A DNA stretch of 64,000 nucleotides from Siphonodentalium dalli (taxonomy: Eukaryota > Mollusca > Scaphopoda > Gadilida > Siphonodentaliidae), in assembly GCA_032622095.1 (NCBI GenBank), contig CP136066.1, positions 107,097,319-107,161,318 on the forward strand, given 5' to 3'. A program made the translations under genes and the position numbers. The notes below the pieces were generated by a model. The model had not been told where the DNA came from. It worked only from the letters and a program-made list of their open reading frames with translations, and did no database searches. Shown here in pieces: positions 1 through 11,310 of the stretch. Each line of letters opens with the position of its first letter. The stretch's first letter is position 1.

Positions 1-1435
1 CGGATGAAGATAATTAATCGAGTGTGCTTCTCACAGTAAGAGCTAACTGCATGGCCTCCTATAATAGCCTGATATCGGAGTACGCTGTGTATGTCTCTTT
101 GGAAAGCAGACGAAATTTCTAAACGATGTCGATGTACATCTGTTAGGAATTTCGTCGGCTTTTCTAAGACAGGCTATTTGGCCATGCGTTTGTCAAAACA
201 GACCTGTTTCTTACGTGCATGCATAATTCGCGTTTATTGATAGTAATGATGAAAAGAGTAACGGCTTGTATTAATCGAATAATATAAATGAAGTTAGTTT
301 GCCGCGTATCGTAATCAGGATGGACTTTATTTTACCTATATATACGGACCGTTCATTCTTGAAAGTGCAGCCTGTACTCGTATAGTAAAACTCGGAATTA
401 TGCTTTCAAGATTCATATCAAGGCGACGTCCAGTCGCGGGATGTTGGTCAGTTTCTGTGCCGATGCCAGGGGCGTACACTAGCAATGGCGGGGTGGTTGA
501 CGGGGTGTCACGCGTGAAAATATATACATGTATACAGTGACATTAGCACTAACCTTTACTATTGAAAATAAATTGAGTTCGTGTGTCCGGATAAAGGCGA
601 CAAAACGACTTAACCCCTCTGAAAATGTGTACATAGGGTCATATCATGCACGTAACCCGGCGATTAAGGGCGCTAATAATGTTTATGACTTTGGCTATAT
701 ATAGGCGATCAAACGGAGGGGCAGATCGGCAGATTAAAAAAAAAATCGATTTTTTTTTGGAATTTGGGAATAGATTTTTACAACTTGTTTTGCTTCATCC
801 TATTTTATGGATGTTAGTGTTGTAGACTATTATAATATTTAAGGAAGTGGCAGTCCTGTCAACAAGTTTGGTATTTTGATAAAAATTTGATTTTGAAGCC
901 ATTTTCACCAAGCTTGGTGTTATTTCTTTAAAATGGGGAATTTGACCCTAAAAATAATATAATAATAATAAAATTTCCCGGACCCCTGTGTCTTATATAT
1001 ATGTACTTTTAGTATTATGACCAATTTGTGCCAGGGGCCAGTGGTTGCACTATTCATGTGTGTTTCCGAATACGTTGTTCGAATAAATAGGATTATCATT
1101 ATTTGTGGCTGAGACATGAGAAGCTGCATAATTTGATAAATAAAACGCTATTTCAGAATGCATTTTAGCTTAAGCTGCTGAACATGAAAATTCAAGTTGA
1201 GATATTGCCAATTTCCCATGGGTTGGTATCCATCGCCAGTGGTTTCCGAATATAAGTACGTCCGTCGACAATTTCCATTGGTATAGGCTACGGGTTGTAA
1301 CTTTGGTCGGATCATTATGAAATTAGGCATGACTGTTGGAATTGGTAACATATAGATCGGGAACGAGTCATTTTTTTTATGGGCCAGTCGACAAAAAACT
1401 TGCATCATATATCTCAAATTTCAATATAGTATACG
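1..1435. other. no gene seen
   Basis: This is AT-rich sequence with no open frame of convincing length or composition, no recognisable domain and no clear inverted or tandem repeat beyond short A/T runs near 730-765. I see nothing to annotate. Confidence 0.5.
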
Positions 1436-1610
1436 GGCTAGATGCCGCCACCGAAAGCGACAAAATGTGCGATATTAGCGCATGTTTCGGCGGGCCGAAA
1501 GCGACAAAAAGTGCGTCGTAACGACGCACATTTTGTCGCTTTCGGCGCGTTACTAATGGCGCACTTTTTGTCGCTTTCGGCGCGCACCGAAAGCGCCATT
1601 AGGAAGTGGC
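1436..1610. repeat. foldback MITE-like repeat (CGAAAGCGACAAAA)
   Basis: The motif CGAAAGCGACAAAA(A/T)GTGCG occurs several times in both orientations. Positions 1495-1518 and 1521-1543 form an almost perfect 23-bp stem around a TAA loop, and further half-copies lie at 1450-1470 and 1561-1595. Open frames here are by-products of the inverted motif. It is most simply a small non-autonomous foldback element; no target duplication was identified. Confidence 0.65.
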
Positions 1611-1811
1611 CATAATAGTATTCCATATAATTGATATTCTAATGCAATTATTATGCTGATCGCCTCATCATTCCTTGTGTCTGGCGAATTACAATTCATG
1701 CTAATGGCAGACATTTGTATATGGCGCTATCACAACGATCATGACATTTGGAACTTATTCCCTATATATTCCTTATTTTCAAAAATGTCGCTTTCGGCTG
1801 ACTTGACGGCA

Positions 1812-2040
1812 TGGGTGTGTGGCCCGCCACAAATACCACATAGAAACACCCCGACCTCCACCATCACCCCCCAGTGGTACCACCCCGAGTGGTGAAAATT
1901 GGGTATGGACCATTTTCGAGAATGGTAAGGATTTCGACCGATTTGACCGAATGTGTGGGTGGCCCGCCCTAAATACCACCTAAAAACACTCCGAGCCACC
2001 ACGTATCACCCCCGGGTGGTAGGCCTACCACCCAACCCAA
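1812..2040. repeat. diverged tandem duplication, unit about 140 bp
   Basis: Two diverged copies each contain GTGGCCCGCC, AAATACCAC and a CA/CC-rich stretch ending near GTGGTA. The first starts at about 1813 and the second at about 1952. No coding evidence. Confidence 0.55.
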
Positions 2041-2067
2041 AACATATGATAGCTTACTATTTTGAGA

Positions 2068-2106
2068 CTGGGACTCATATAATATATAATAATATATTAG
2101 TCCCAG
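2068..2106. repeat. hairpin CTGGGACT...AGTCCCAG, copy 1
   Basis: An 8-bp stem (CTGGGACT / AGTCCCAG) encloses an AT-only loop. The same stem sequence recurs about 1 kb away at 3076-3112, so this looks like one member of a short repeat family. Confidence 0.5.
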
Positions 2107-2675
2107 CTACATGTAGCTAGAAATGTGAACAGCAGACATCCTGAGATACAAACAATATATATTATTGATTGTTTGATTTTCCAACCAGTATTTAGTGGGG
2201 GAATGTGTTGTTTTTAGACCAACAGCAGTATATTCTTCTACTTTTGGTCCAAAGTTTGGTCGGAATGGCTATCGGTTGAACAATTTAGGTTTAGAGGGTG
2301 TCAGGTTTGACATTTCCGTTGGAAATGTTTGAGGTACCATTTGGAAAGTTCAACTGGGAGGGGGGTTGCAAAGTAGTATTTCGAGAACATTTGACTTTGG
2401 TCTGGTTCAAGGTACATACATTTGGAAATATCAAGGTATCTACATGTACTAGTAGCCACCTCCCCGGTTATAAGGTATAAGAACACATTGGCTACATGGA
2501 TGTGACTAGAGATCTCAATTGTGGGGGGGGGGGGGGTCTCCAACGATAACTTACTATTATTATCACAGCTCTCAGTTAGTGGCCAAGACATAAATGCAAA
2601 AATAATGAAAAGCACCATCAACTATAGTATAAAATTGCACAAAACCTGTTATTTATCAACATTTTGTTCAACGAA

Positions 2676-3035
2676 ATTTTACCGATTTGTCAAATATCTG
2701 ACACAAAAAGCCACTTGATTTTAGAGTTATCCATCTTTGCCTGCAATTTGGTCAATGAAATTCTTCTCGATGACTCTATTTTGCCGGTTTGTCAAATATC
2801 TGACACAAAAAGCCACTTGATTTTAGAGTTATCCATCTTTGCCCGCAATTTGGTCAATGAAATTCTTCTCGTTGACTGTCTATTGGGCCACTATAATTAA
2901 AATAATAGATTTATAACATCGATATCTGATCACTCTGAGCTGTGGTGGGTGGGTTCCTCGACTCGAATCAAATATTTTTTACCCCCGAAGTCAAGGAAAT
3001 AGTAATTTGCGACCGTTAATTCGGATTGAGTACCT
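2676..3035. mobile_element. TTAA-type MITE (AGGTACTCAATCC family), truncated copy D
   Basis: The right end reads ATTGAGTACCT followed by TTAA, identical to the full copies at 8369, 15373 and 54635. The left terminus is missing. The interior holds a 102-bp tandem duplication (motif GTCAAATATC at 2689 and 2791, each followed by the shared segment CCACTTGATTTTAGAG). The rest matches the common interior (CCTCGACTCGAATCAAATAT). It is non-coding and non-autonomous. Confidence 0.8.
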
Positions 3036-3075
3036 TTAAGATCTAACAGCAACCATATCTAAACCCCACTACAAT

Positions 3076-3112
3076 CTGGGACTAATATATGTTATACATG
3101 TATTAGTCCCAG
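3076..3112. repeat. hairpin CTGGGACT...AGTCCCAG, copy 2
   Basis: It has the same stem as the hairpin at 2068-2106, with an AT-rich loop, and both copies are followed by CTACA. No function assigned. Confidence 0.5.
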
Positions 3113-3596
3113 CTACAATCAGTGAACCTGATGAATAATTTTAACAGCATCTGAAAATGAAAGAAACATCCCACACCTTGTCTACGATATAATGAAAGCC
3201 ATAATTGTAAATCAATCAGCTCTTCGTGTACCGGTATACATGTATATGTACACATATTGGACCCACATGAATTGCTATATTCTCCATATTAATTTAAAAC
3301 GAGCGCACCACTTTAACAAACTCATTATTGAGTATTATATCAATAGCGATGTGTTTGTTAAAGTGGCAAGGTCATTTTAAATTTATACTCCTTTTAACAT
3401 CAATAGGCCTACACAATCATTCGTTGCATAACTTTCATTAAATTTTCCTAGTACTGAATATAAACAGTACTGGTACAATAACACTAGCAGTACTGGAACC
3501 GACCATACTGTAGGTGTCTGGCCTGTTTATTACCTTTTTAATTTGTTCTGATACATCAGGTTATTATAATAAGATGATAGTTCATTCAGACAACAT
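3113..3596. other. no gene seen
   Basis: AT-rich DNA in which the self-complementary words ACATGTA and TACCGGTA are frequent (for example 3231-3255). The short open frames have no recognisable domain. Confidence 0.45.
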
Positions 3597-3799
3597 CCTC
3601 TAAGTTGCCTAATAATAGAGACAAACTAATAATAGTGATGGTGGGATTTTTTAGCTACATGTAAAATTAATAATAGTAACCACAGCAATTTCACTCTATG
3701 TCTCTTTAAAAGTGATCTGATCATGGGAAGTGTTCTCCAAATATAATAACAGTGTTGACACTATCATATTATTGACACTATTATTGCACATGAGAGTAC
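3597..3799. mobile_element. MITE, GTACTCTC/GAGAGTAC family, degraded copy
   Basis: It shares ordered words with the better preserved copy at 58359-58524: TTGCCTAATAAT at the left, AATAATAGTGATGG, TTTCACT.TATGTCTC in the middle, GTGTTGACACTAT, and a right end CATGAGAGTACC. No coding capacity. Confidence 0.6.
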
Positions 3800-5213
3800 C
3801 GTTACTAGTACATGTAGATGCTAATATGAGTAAGTCATTATCAAGTCTGGCTCTTCTTCAATTCAACTATCATAGTGATATTCAACTACATGTATTATAT
3901 CTTAATTGTACTACCATACACAATGTATACTGGTACGGTATATACGTAAACTCCAGGTTTTCTCTATTTTTACTAAAACTTCATGGAATCATCTCACTTC
4001 GTAATGCACAACCACTTAAAATGTACATGTATATAACACTATAATTTTAACAGAGCAAATGAGAAGGCATCATATTCCAATATAAAAAGAATTCTACAGC
4101 TTATTACAGGAGACCTGTTTATTTCATAATGGCAGAAGTACATGTGCATGTACCGGTATGCCATTTGAATGACATTATAAATAACTTCTCACCAAGATGA
4201 TTTCAAAATTCTAACTACTAGTACAAGTAAATCAGTTAAATAATCAAAAATGCCAGCACCGATATATATACTGTACTTAGTACATGTAGTAAGTAGGTAC
4301 CGTACATGAGATATTTTCACCACTTCATAATAGTTGAATATATACGGTACATGTACCGGTACAATGGAATTCAAGTTGTGTCAGACCTGTTGTTTGGCAT
4401 AAACAATGTACCAGTAAGTGACTTTTGTGATCACTGTTAGTCATTGATTTTGATAACATAAGTTCATGATTTTTACAAAATAATTTTAATGAATCAAAAC
4501 CATGTGCAGCCGCATGTGTAACATGTAACTGTCTTTGTCCATTAGTCATTATCCAAGTCTGGTTTAGTCTTGATCTAATGATCAAAGGCGGAATGTTACT
4601 AGTATGTACCGGTAACTTATGATCATGATCAGGGAGTCTGGTGAATTATAATCCATTTCACAGCATTGTCCATGTCTGCATGTTTCATGACATGTTTGGT
4701 AAACATCCTCACTCGATTCACTGACACTGGTGAGTGGTGCCATTGCCATTCTGATTCTCCAATCTCCATATCATATTCTACCCTTCACAAGTTCACACAC
4801 ATGTAGCTACTGTACTTCTAATCAGTCTAATGTACTACTATGCAGAATGATAGAATCTGAATGAACATTCAATGACCTTTTACGGCATCAGCGTTGACTG
4901 CATTTCAGCGTTGACTGCATTTCAGCATTGAAGGGCTGAGGAGTCCAGAATAGAACTATAATCATCATATTTTGCAATAATCATTACATTCACATTGTTT
5001 GCATTCTTCCATTGCCTTGGGTCAATCAGTGCTATTCACTTATTCGAGTCAATGTCCATGATAATAACAGTTGAATACGGCATAGCCTGACCTGCCACAC
5101 TCAGTGACTCACACACAGTGTCTGTGACCAGTCCAGTGTTAGTTCAGTCATGAACGTAGTGCGTACCTTCTACGCTGGAAGCAGCAATCTGCGAAAGCGG
5201 TCATGTTGACCAA
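3800..5213. other. no gene seen; palindromic words and a small tandem repeat
   Basis: No convincing coding frame. CATGTAC and ACCGGTA words recur at 4140-4160 and 4345-4365. A perfect 18-bp tandem duplication (CAGCGTTGACTGCATTT) lies at about 4888-4923. Confidence 0.5.
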
Positions 5214-7535
5214 CTTCACCAATAGTCCAGTGCATTTATGGTTTTACCCAGAACTAATTGCAACAGAATTTTTTTTTGCTGGAATTGGTACATATACCCT
5301 CCGTAAACAACATACTAAAAATCGGCAAAAATCGGAAAAAGGGAAATTAGTGAATTTCGTGAAAAATAAATTGGGAAAATTTGGTCAAATCATCAATATA
5401 TGGATTTTCATGAATGTATATAAAAAATTTAAATTTACAAGTCCTACAAATATCATGCCTATTTTGTCGACCACATTTTCCTGAATCCAGAACTGGAAAC
5501 CATTCCCAGATTCCTCAAGTATTTTTCGAGTTGTGTGCTTTCAAAAACGCGAGTTTGCCTGATTTTGGAGCCTTAATTTCACAGAATGAGCCAAATGCCG
5601 TATTATATGGTTAATTATTTAAAAAAATAGTGCCAAATTAATGACTTTTTCACTGTTTTAGTAATTTCCTCACTAGATTAAACACAAAACATGATTAATA
5701 TGTGCATCTATGAATAAGTAGAATAAAATATTCTCAAACAAAATGTGTGTTCCATTGTATGTACTTAGCCAAATTTGCCTTGACACAGAACTTGTGTGAT
5801 GAAATGCCATATTTGAGGTCATGTAACTCAATAAATTAATATCCATATGCTCTGCTTTTCTCATAACATTTTGAGAATACTAGATTGAAGAAATTGTGAA
5901 GTAATTTCCAAATACATTGGTGAAGAAAATAAAATTATGGTCCTATGAACTCTTAAGTCTTGCCTCTTTTCCGAAAATGCTATTGTGGGGCGTTTTTGTC
6001 AATTTTAAAAGGATTTTAGGCATATTCAGAATAATTAACGAAAGTTTATTGTGTAAAATTATGTGATCTGTCCTCTTAAATCACTTTTTTGTTGAGAAAA
6101 TAGCATTTCAATGGTTATACCAATGAATATCACTGGATTTCACGCATCATTATGGAAACTTACTCCAAATTTGAACGGCAGAACAATGGGGTAGGGGAAA
6201 GCATATCAACAAAAACTTCAAAATTATGCATCTTGAAGCATAAAACTTTATATTAACAGCTTCTGCTTACATTGTTCTTTCATGCATAATTTCATATTTC
6301 CTTTGTTTATGTTTATTGACAGAGCTATAATATTTGTTGTCATAATTTTGCAGTGAAATGTCAAATTGGCATTTTGAGATTGTTTTTATACAACATAACC
6401 ATAAAATTATAAATCAACGTCCGATAATGTATTAAGCAGTTTTATAATGCAACAGGAATGTACATAACCTGGAAGAAAACAACATTGTGTCTGAAATGGC
6501 TGTAATTTGGTGATAAGATTGCATTTTGTGATTTTTCCTACCCCTATACCAACGTTAAAATTTGGAGTCAGTTTCCTGAAAAATGAAAGAAATCTAGTGA
6601 CATACTATGGCATGACCAATGTAAGGCTAATTTTTTATCACTTAAGTGTTGTGGGAGGAAAGTTCAAATAATTTTACACATTAAAACACCCATTGTTTTT
6701 TGTTTTTATGGCTCAAAACCTTTTAGAATGGACAAAAATGCCTCAAACTGGCATCTTTGGAAACAAGCTAAGACTAAGTATTCAAAGGGCCATAAGTTGA
6801 TTTTCTTAAATAATGTCCTGTTAATACCTTTACAATTTGTTCAATCCAACATACTTAAAAGGTTATAAGAAACGCATGGCATATGGGTATTAAATTATTG
6901 AGTTACATGACCTCAAATATTGCATTTCATCACACACGTTCAGTGTCAGAGGCAAAAAAGTCCATACAATGGAACACACATTTTGTTTGAGAATATAATC
7001 TTCTTCTTAATTATAGATGCACATATTAATCATATTTTGTGTTTAATCTAGTGAGGAAATTACTAAAACAGTGAAAAATCCCTTCAGTTTGCTCTAGTTT
7101 TTTTTTAATAATTAATCATAAATAAGGCATTTTGGCTCATTCTTTGAAAGTGAGGCCCCGAAAATGGGCCGAAATCTGGTAAACTTGCATTTTTGAAGGC
7201 ACACAACTCGAAAAATACGTAATGAATATGGGACTGGTTTTCAGTACTGGGTTCAGGAAACTGAGGACGACACAATACACATCCTATTTGTAGGATTTGT
7301 GAATTTGATTGTTTTTATAAACATCCATGTAAATCCATAAATTGATGATTTGACCAAATTTCCCCAAATTTATTTCACAAAATTCACCAATTTCCCTTTT
7401 TCCGATTTTTGCCGATTTTTAGTATGTTGTTTATGGAGGGTTTATGTACTTACTCCAGCAAAAAAAAATTCTGTTGCAATTAGTTCCGGGTTTGGCATTT
7501 TTTCTCATAAATGCACTGGACTACAAGTCCAGTGT
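5214..7535. repeat. 2.3-kb foldback element with about 1-kb inverted arms
   Basis: The left arm begins with CCAGTGCATTTATG and GAACTAATTGCAACAG. The right arm ends with the complement of the same words at about 7475-7530. Matching continues inward: the complement of ATCGGCAAAAATCGGAAAAA at about 7400, GAGGTCATGTAACTCAATAA at 5815 against TTATTGAGTTACATGACCTC at 6896, and a CCTACCCC/GGGGTAGG pair near 6190 and 6540. The arms therefore nearly meet. They carry many mismatches and indels, so the structure is old. No transposase is present. Confidence 0.85.
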
Positions 7536-7539
7536 GCGA

Positions 7540-8103
7540 TATTCGGATTGGTCCCGTCACTTCACATGATATTTTCTGATAATTAAGCGGTATTTCTAAC
7601 ATCCAAACGGGTTAAAACAGTCTATATATAATCCGTTGTGTACACGAAAGAATGAGATACACATTTTCTGCGAATAATGAACGAAACAAGCAGATATGAC
7701 AGATGAAAAAACTATTTATTTTTAACACATAAAAATTCCACACCGGAAGTGCAGGGTGGCGAATACGGACTGTGAAATAACGTACTAACTCTGGGAACAA
7801 TTTATCCCCAATTTCATGCACAAGAATGTTTAAACATTATCATAACATATTCGACTTGTTTTTAATTTGTTTTCATGAAAAGGAATGATAAAAGGCACAA
7901 TAAACATATCTAGAACGACAAATAAATCCAACTTAGCCATTTCCCCGTAAAATTTCGGTCAGGCAAGCGAGGTACAAAAATGTATGAATCTGAGTACGAA
8001 AGTCAGAGTGTTCCTCTATCGTATTGCAATAATCGCCAACCTATTATAATATAAAAAAGCTATGCAGGGGGATAACTCGGAAAAAAAATTATTGTTGCGG
8101 AAA
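7540..8103. other. no gene seen
   Basis: AT-rich sequence with short open frames lacking recognisable motifs. Confidence 0.45.
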
Positions 8104-8226
8104 AAGTCTCATTGTGAGACTTTAAGTAAAATAAAAAGACACTTTATTTTACTTAAGTAAAATAAAACGTCATTTTATTTCACTTAAGTGAAATAAAGTG
8201 TCATTTTATTTTACTTAAGTAAAATT
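8104..8226. repeat. CTTAAG palindrome array, part 1
   Basis: Three palindromes centred on CTTAAG (arms TTTATTTTA or TTTATTTCA and their complements, 24-26 bp each) follow one another about every 30 bp. A separate palindrome AAGTCTCATTGTGAGACTT precedes them at 8105-8123. The spacers are GTCATTTTATT-like. A matching array resumes at 8857. Confidence 0.85.
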
Positions 8227-8229
8227 CAT

Positions 8230-8369
8230 TTTAAATAGCGGTTTGGCTTGCCATACATGTATAATGTTGTGACAGACTTGAAATTAACAACTGGTGAAAA
8301 TTTCGATGGTCTATGTTTGGGTAATAAAAAACACCAACATGCATATGGCAAGCCAAACCGCTATTTAAA
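8230..8369. mobile_element. hairpin MITE, TTTAAATAGCGGTTTGGCTT ends
   Basis: The ends TTTAAATAGCGG.TTGGCTTGCCATA (8230-8254) and its exact complement (8344-8369) face each other across about 90 bp. The right TTTAAA supplies the TTAA at which the neighbouring AGGTACTC element is inserted. Non-coding. Confidence 0.75.
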
Positions 8370-8848
8370 GGTACTCAATCCGATCAGAGGGTCCCCATCT
8401 CAACAGATTCCAACAACAACAATCCGATCAGAGGGTCCTATATTACTATTTCTTTAGCTTTGGGGGTAAGAAATATTTGATTGGAGTCGAGGAACCCATC
8501 AAACAAAGCTCAGAGTTATTAAATATTGATTTTTGAAATTTGTTATTTTCTCGAGATGAGTACTAATAATTGCCTTCAACTGCGTAATATGCTCAAGATG
8601 TGTACAACAAAACACTATTCAAACAGACAAGGATGGATAACTCTAAAATCAAGTGGTATTAATAACGCAATTTTGACTGTGTTCTGGGCCAGAAAGTATT
8701 CCCGATAATGAAAAATAATATATTTCTAAAATCGATATCTAAAAAATCTGAGCTTTGATGGGTGGCTTCCTCTACTCGAATCAAATATTTTTGACCCCCG
8801 AAGCCATTGAAATAGTAATTGAGAGGAGTTTTATCGGATTGAGTACCT
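8369..8848. mobile_element. TTAA-type MITE (AGGTACTCAATCC family), copy A, 480 bp
   Basis: Terminal inverted repeats AGGTACTCAATCCGAT and ATCGGATTGAGTACCT are flanked on both sides by TTAA, the footprint known for piggyBac-type transposition. The first and last roughly 170 bp are imperfect inverted copies of each other (GGGGGTAAGAAATATTTGAT against its complement, then GAGTCGAGGA and CAAAGCTCAGA). It lies in the opposite orientation to copies B and C. No open frame resembles a transposase. Confidence 0.9.
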
Positions 8849-8856
8849 TTAATATT

Positions 8857-8992
8857 AATTTTACTTAAGTAAAATAAAATTACACTTTATTTTACTTAAG
8901 TGAAATAAAATGTCATTTTATTTCACTTAAGTGAAATAACGGTCATTGTTTATTTTATTTAAGTAAAAAACAATTTACTTAAGTAAAATTAA
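8857..8992. repeat. CTTAAG palindrome array, part 2
   Basis: Four to five palindromes centred on CTTAAG (TTTTACTTAAGTAAAA and TTTCACTTAAGTGAAA), with one degraded ATTTAAGT version, at about 30-bp spacing. Its unit and spacer match part 1 at 8104-8226. The two parts flank the hairpin MITE and MITE A, as if one array had been split by insertions. Confidence 0.8.
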
Positions 8993-9563
8993 CCATGTTT
9001 CAACTTAAAGGATTACAATGCTCATGAAACAACAAAACTCTATCGGAAAGCCACCCCTATTGTGATCACAATAATCCAAGTCCCATAAAAATCGCGTAAT
9101 AAATAAGCCGAGAAATAAATAAATAATACCGGCACCGGTTGTCGGCTATCTCCGTCGCAAAACCTCGCATGACGTCAAGCGAGGTAAACTAATTAAAAAC
9201 ACTGAATCCGAGTCGGATTTAATTGTGTCTACCTATATGACGATGGGAAATCCGGAATAGACATCAGCGCGTGAGAGTGATGGAATTACTGCGGGGCATA
9301 TCAATAGCATTGTGTACTCATGCATGGTTAATTGTCATCGCGCGGTGAGTTATATTCACTTGTGATTTGTCTTAAGCGCTGTTTGGAAAGTTATTGTTTT
9401 GACAAAAAAACTATAGAAGGCCGATTGAGCGGGGTAGGTAACACTTTCGTGTCAAAAAAAGCCTATAAAAACACGAGCAGGCATGTGAACTCTATTCGGG
9501 CGCGTGTTCACGATGTTGTATATGCCCCGAGTGTCCCGTATTTACAATCATTCATTCGTAACA
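8993..9563. other. no gene recognised
   Basis: An open frame at 9332-9574 has no recognisable domain. It runs into the THAP fragment in another frame, so it may be decayed upstream sequence of the same transposon-derived gene. Otherwise nothing is visible. Confidence 0.35.
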
Positions 9564-9728
9564 ATGCCATATAAATGCAGTGTTTTCGGCTGTGGCTGGT
9601 CTTGTGACTTTCAGTTAGGTATAATGCTGTATTCTTTTCCAAACGATGTTCGTTCACGTGCCATTTGGCAGGATTTCTGTGGGAAACCCGTTGCGCAAAA
9701 TCAGAAACCGATTACATATACAAAATAA
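9564..9728 (+). pseudogene. truncated THAP-domain protein fragment
   Basis: The 54-residue frame opens with MPYKCSVFGC, the canonical THAP start: Met-Pro, then a C-x4-C zinc pair at residues 5 and 10. It continues with a FPND motif and a conserved Trp six residues later in the expected helix. The second half of the domain (C-x2-H and the AVPxxxF box) is absent because the frame runs into a stop and repeat DNA. THAP domains are zinc-dependent DNA-binding modules of P-element-type transposases and their host derivatives. With only half a domain, this is probably a dead transposon remnant or a first exon. Repeated AATAAAGAGCGTT motifs begin at its end. Confidence 0.55.
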
Positions 9729-10110
9729 AGAGCGTTTAATTTGACAAGTCAGTCATGGTTACGAATACATACAATTGCAGTTAAAGTGGAGAGTATGTTG
9801 AATAATTCACGATAACAACTATTCTAAGTCGATTACACATTTCCTTCACCATGGCTCAATAAAGAGCGTTCCATGTTAAGAGTTTTCCTAATATGGTACG
9901 AATAAAAAGAGTTTAATAAAGCGGAAATTGCTATGACTTGGAAGGGTATATAAAGTATGCATATCGGAAGTCCGTGTACATGTATTGACCTGTATTGGTG
10001 TAATCAGTAAAACAATCACGATGACAACTGTTCTAAGTCCAGTCCCTTTACCTTGACGCAATCAAGAGCGTTCACTATTACGATATATTGCGAATAAAGA
10101 ACGCTTGTAT
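9724..10110. repeat. direct repeats AATAAAGAGCGTT within a about 200-bp diverged duplication
   Basis: Copies of AATAAAGAGCGTT or one- to two-base variants lie at 9724, 9858, 10060 and 10093. The surrounding 90 bp (CACGAT.ACAACT.TTCTAAGTC ... CCTT.ACC) is duplicated between about 9808 and 10017. Inverted copies lie at 10548-10562 and 12367-12378. Clustered direct copies next to a THAP fragment resemble subterminal transposase-binding sites; that role is inference. Confidence 0.55.
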
Positions 10111-11310
10111 ATGTGCTTACATATTAAACCGGATTATTATCCCTCCTTCAAAAAGTGTTATATATGATTGGATGTTTAAACGAACCACGGCGAACGTTTA
10201 TATATTTTATAATCCTATTGTTATGCGTAATTGACACATAGAGGTAGAGTTATGACCTGCATATTGAATAGACCGCATCGCTAGAGTATTAATTTTATAG
10301 GCCAATAACCACGCATACACGCAGTTATTTCATCAGTGACAGTCGGCAAGATAGTTTGGGGGTAGGGGAAGCAATATTCCGAAATATATATAAACACCAT
10401 ATTGCCCTAATATATACATGATTCATAACCAAGAAAAATGAACTTATCATATCATATTGGTAATGAATGACTTGATTATAATTGATTAAATCCGACAGCA
10501 ATAAACCGATTTTGTTTTGTTTTACCGCGTTACGATAAATTAAAACGAAACGCTCTTTATTGACACAAGGTCATCTGGAAATTGGAATGTTTACGAGATG
10601 ATAATTGCCTAATAACTGTGCAAGTCTTCGCATATATATGAAATCTTTATATGAATATATAATATATATTATAACTTGGACTATTCCGGTAACGAAAAAA
10701 AATATATAAACACGAGCACATGTTTATATAGATAAATGCGCGCAAAACTGAATAATATACGGGCATTGCTTTATAGTAACAATACATCGCGATACATATA
10801 ATAACAAGAAAACCATAGTCAGAAATGGTAACGCCACCAAGATCGTATTATTAGCCATAAATATAAATCATAATATAAAATATATTGGTTACATGAATGG
10901 ACCGCCTCAGAATTCCGTTAAGATAAGTAATTCTTCAAATTATTACAATGAACTACGGCTTATAAATTACTGCAGGTTTCTCATTCGCCACACCAGAATG
11001 CTTCTAAATGCGGATCAAAGCTAAGAGTGCGTGGCACAGCCATTGTTCATAGACATTTTACAGATAGCGAGAATGATGCATGCTGGGAACGAAAGCATCC
11101 ACAGCAAAGCCATGTGCTTACGGGGGCATGCGTTTATTATAGGGGATTTATGGTGGGCCTATAAAACTAATTATAACTTTGTTATCTGTCATAGTTTATG
11201 CGTGAAATTTTAAAAATATATACCTGGACATCTACCCCTTCCAGAATGTTGAAAAACATTTTCAGTTGCTCATCGTATTTTTATAGACGAAATAGTCCGA
11301 AATTCCAGAA
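10111..11310. other. no gene seen; dispersed repeat fragments
   Basis: Very AT-rich. A segment at about 10803-10872 (AACCATAGTCAGAAATGGTA and the following 50 bp) recurs at 18127-18195, and a segment at 10878-10935 (TATAAAATATATTGGTT ... CTCAGAATTCCGTTAA) recurs at 12130-12182. No coding evidence. Confidence 0.5.
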
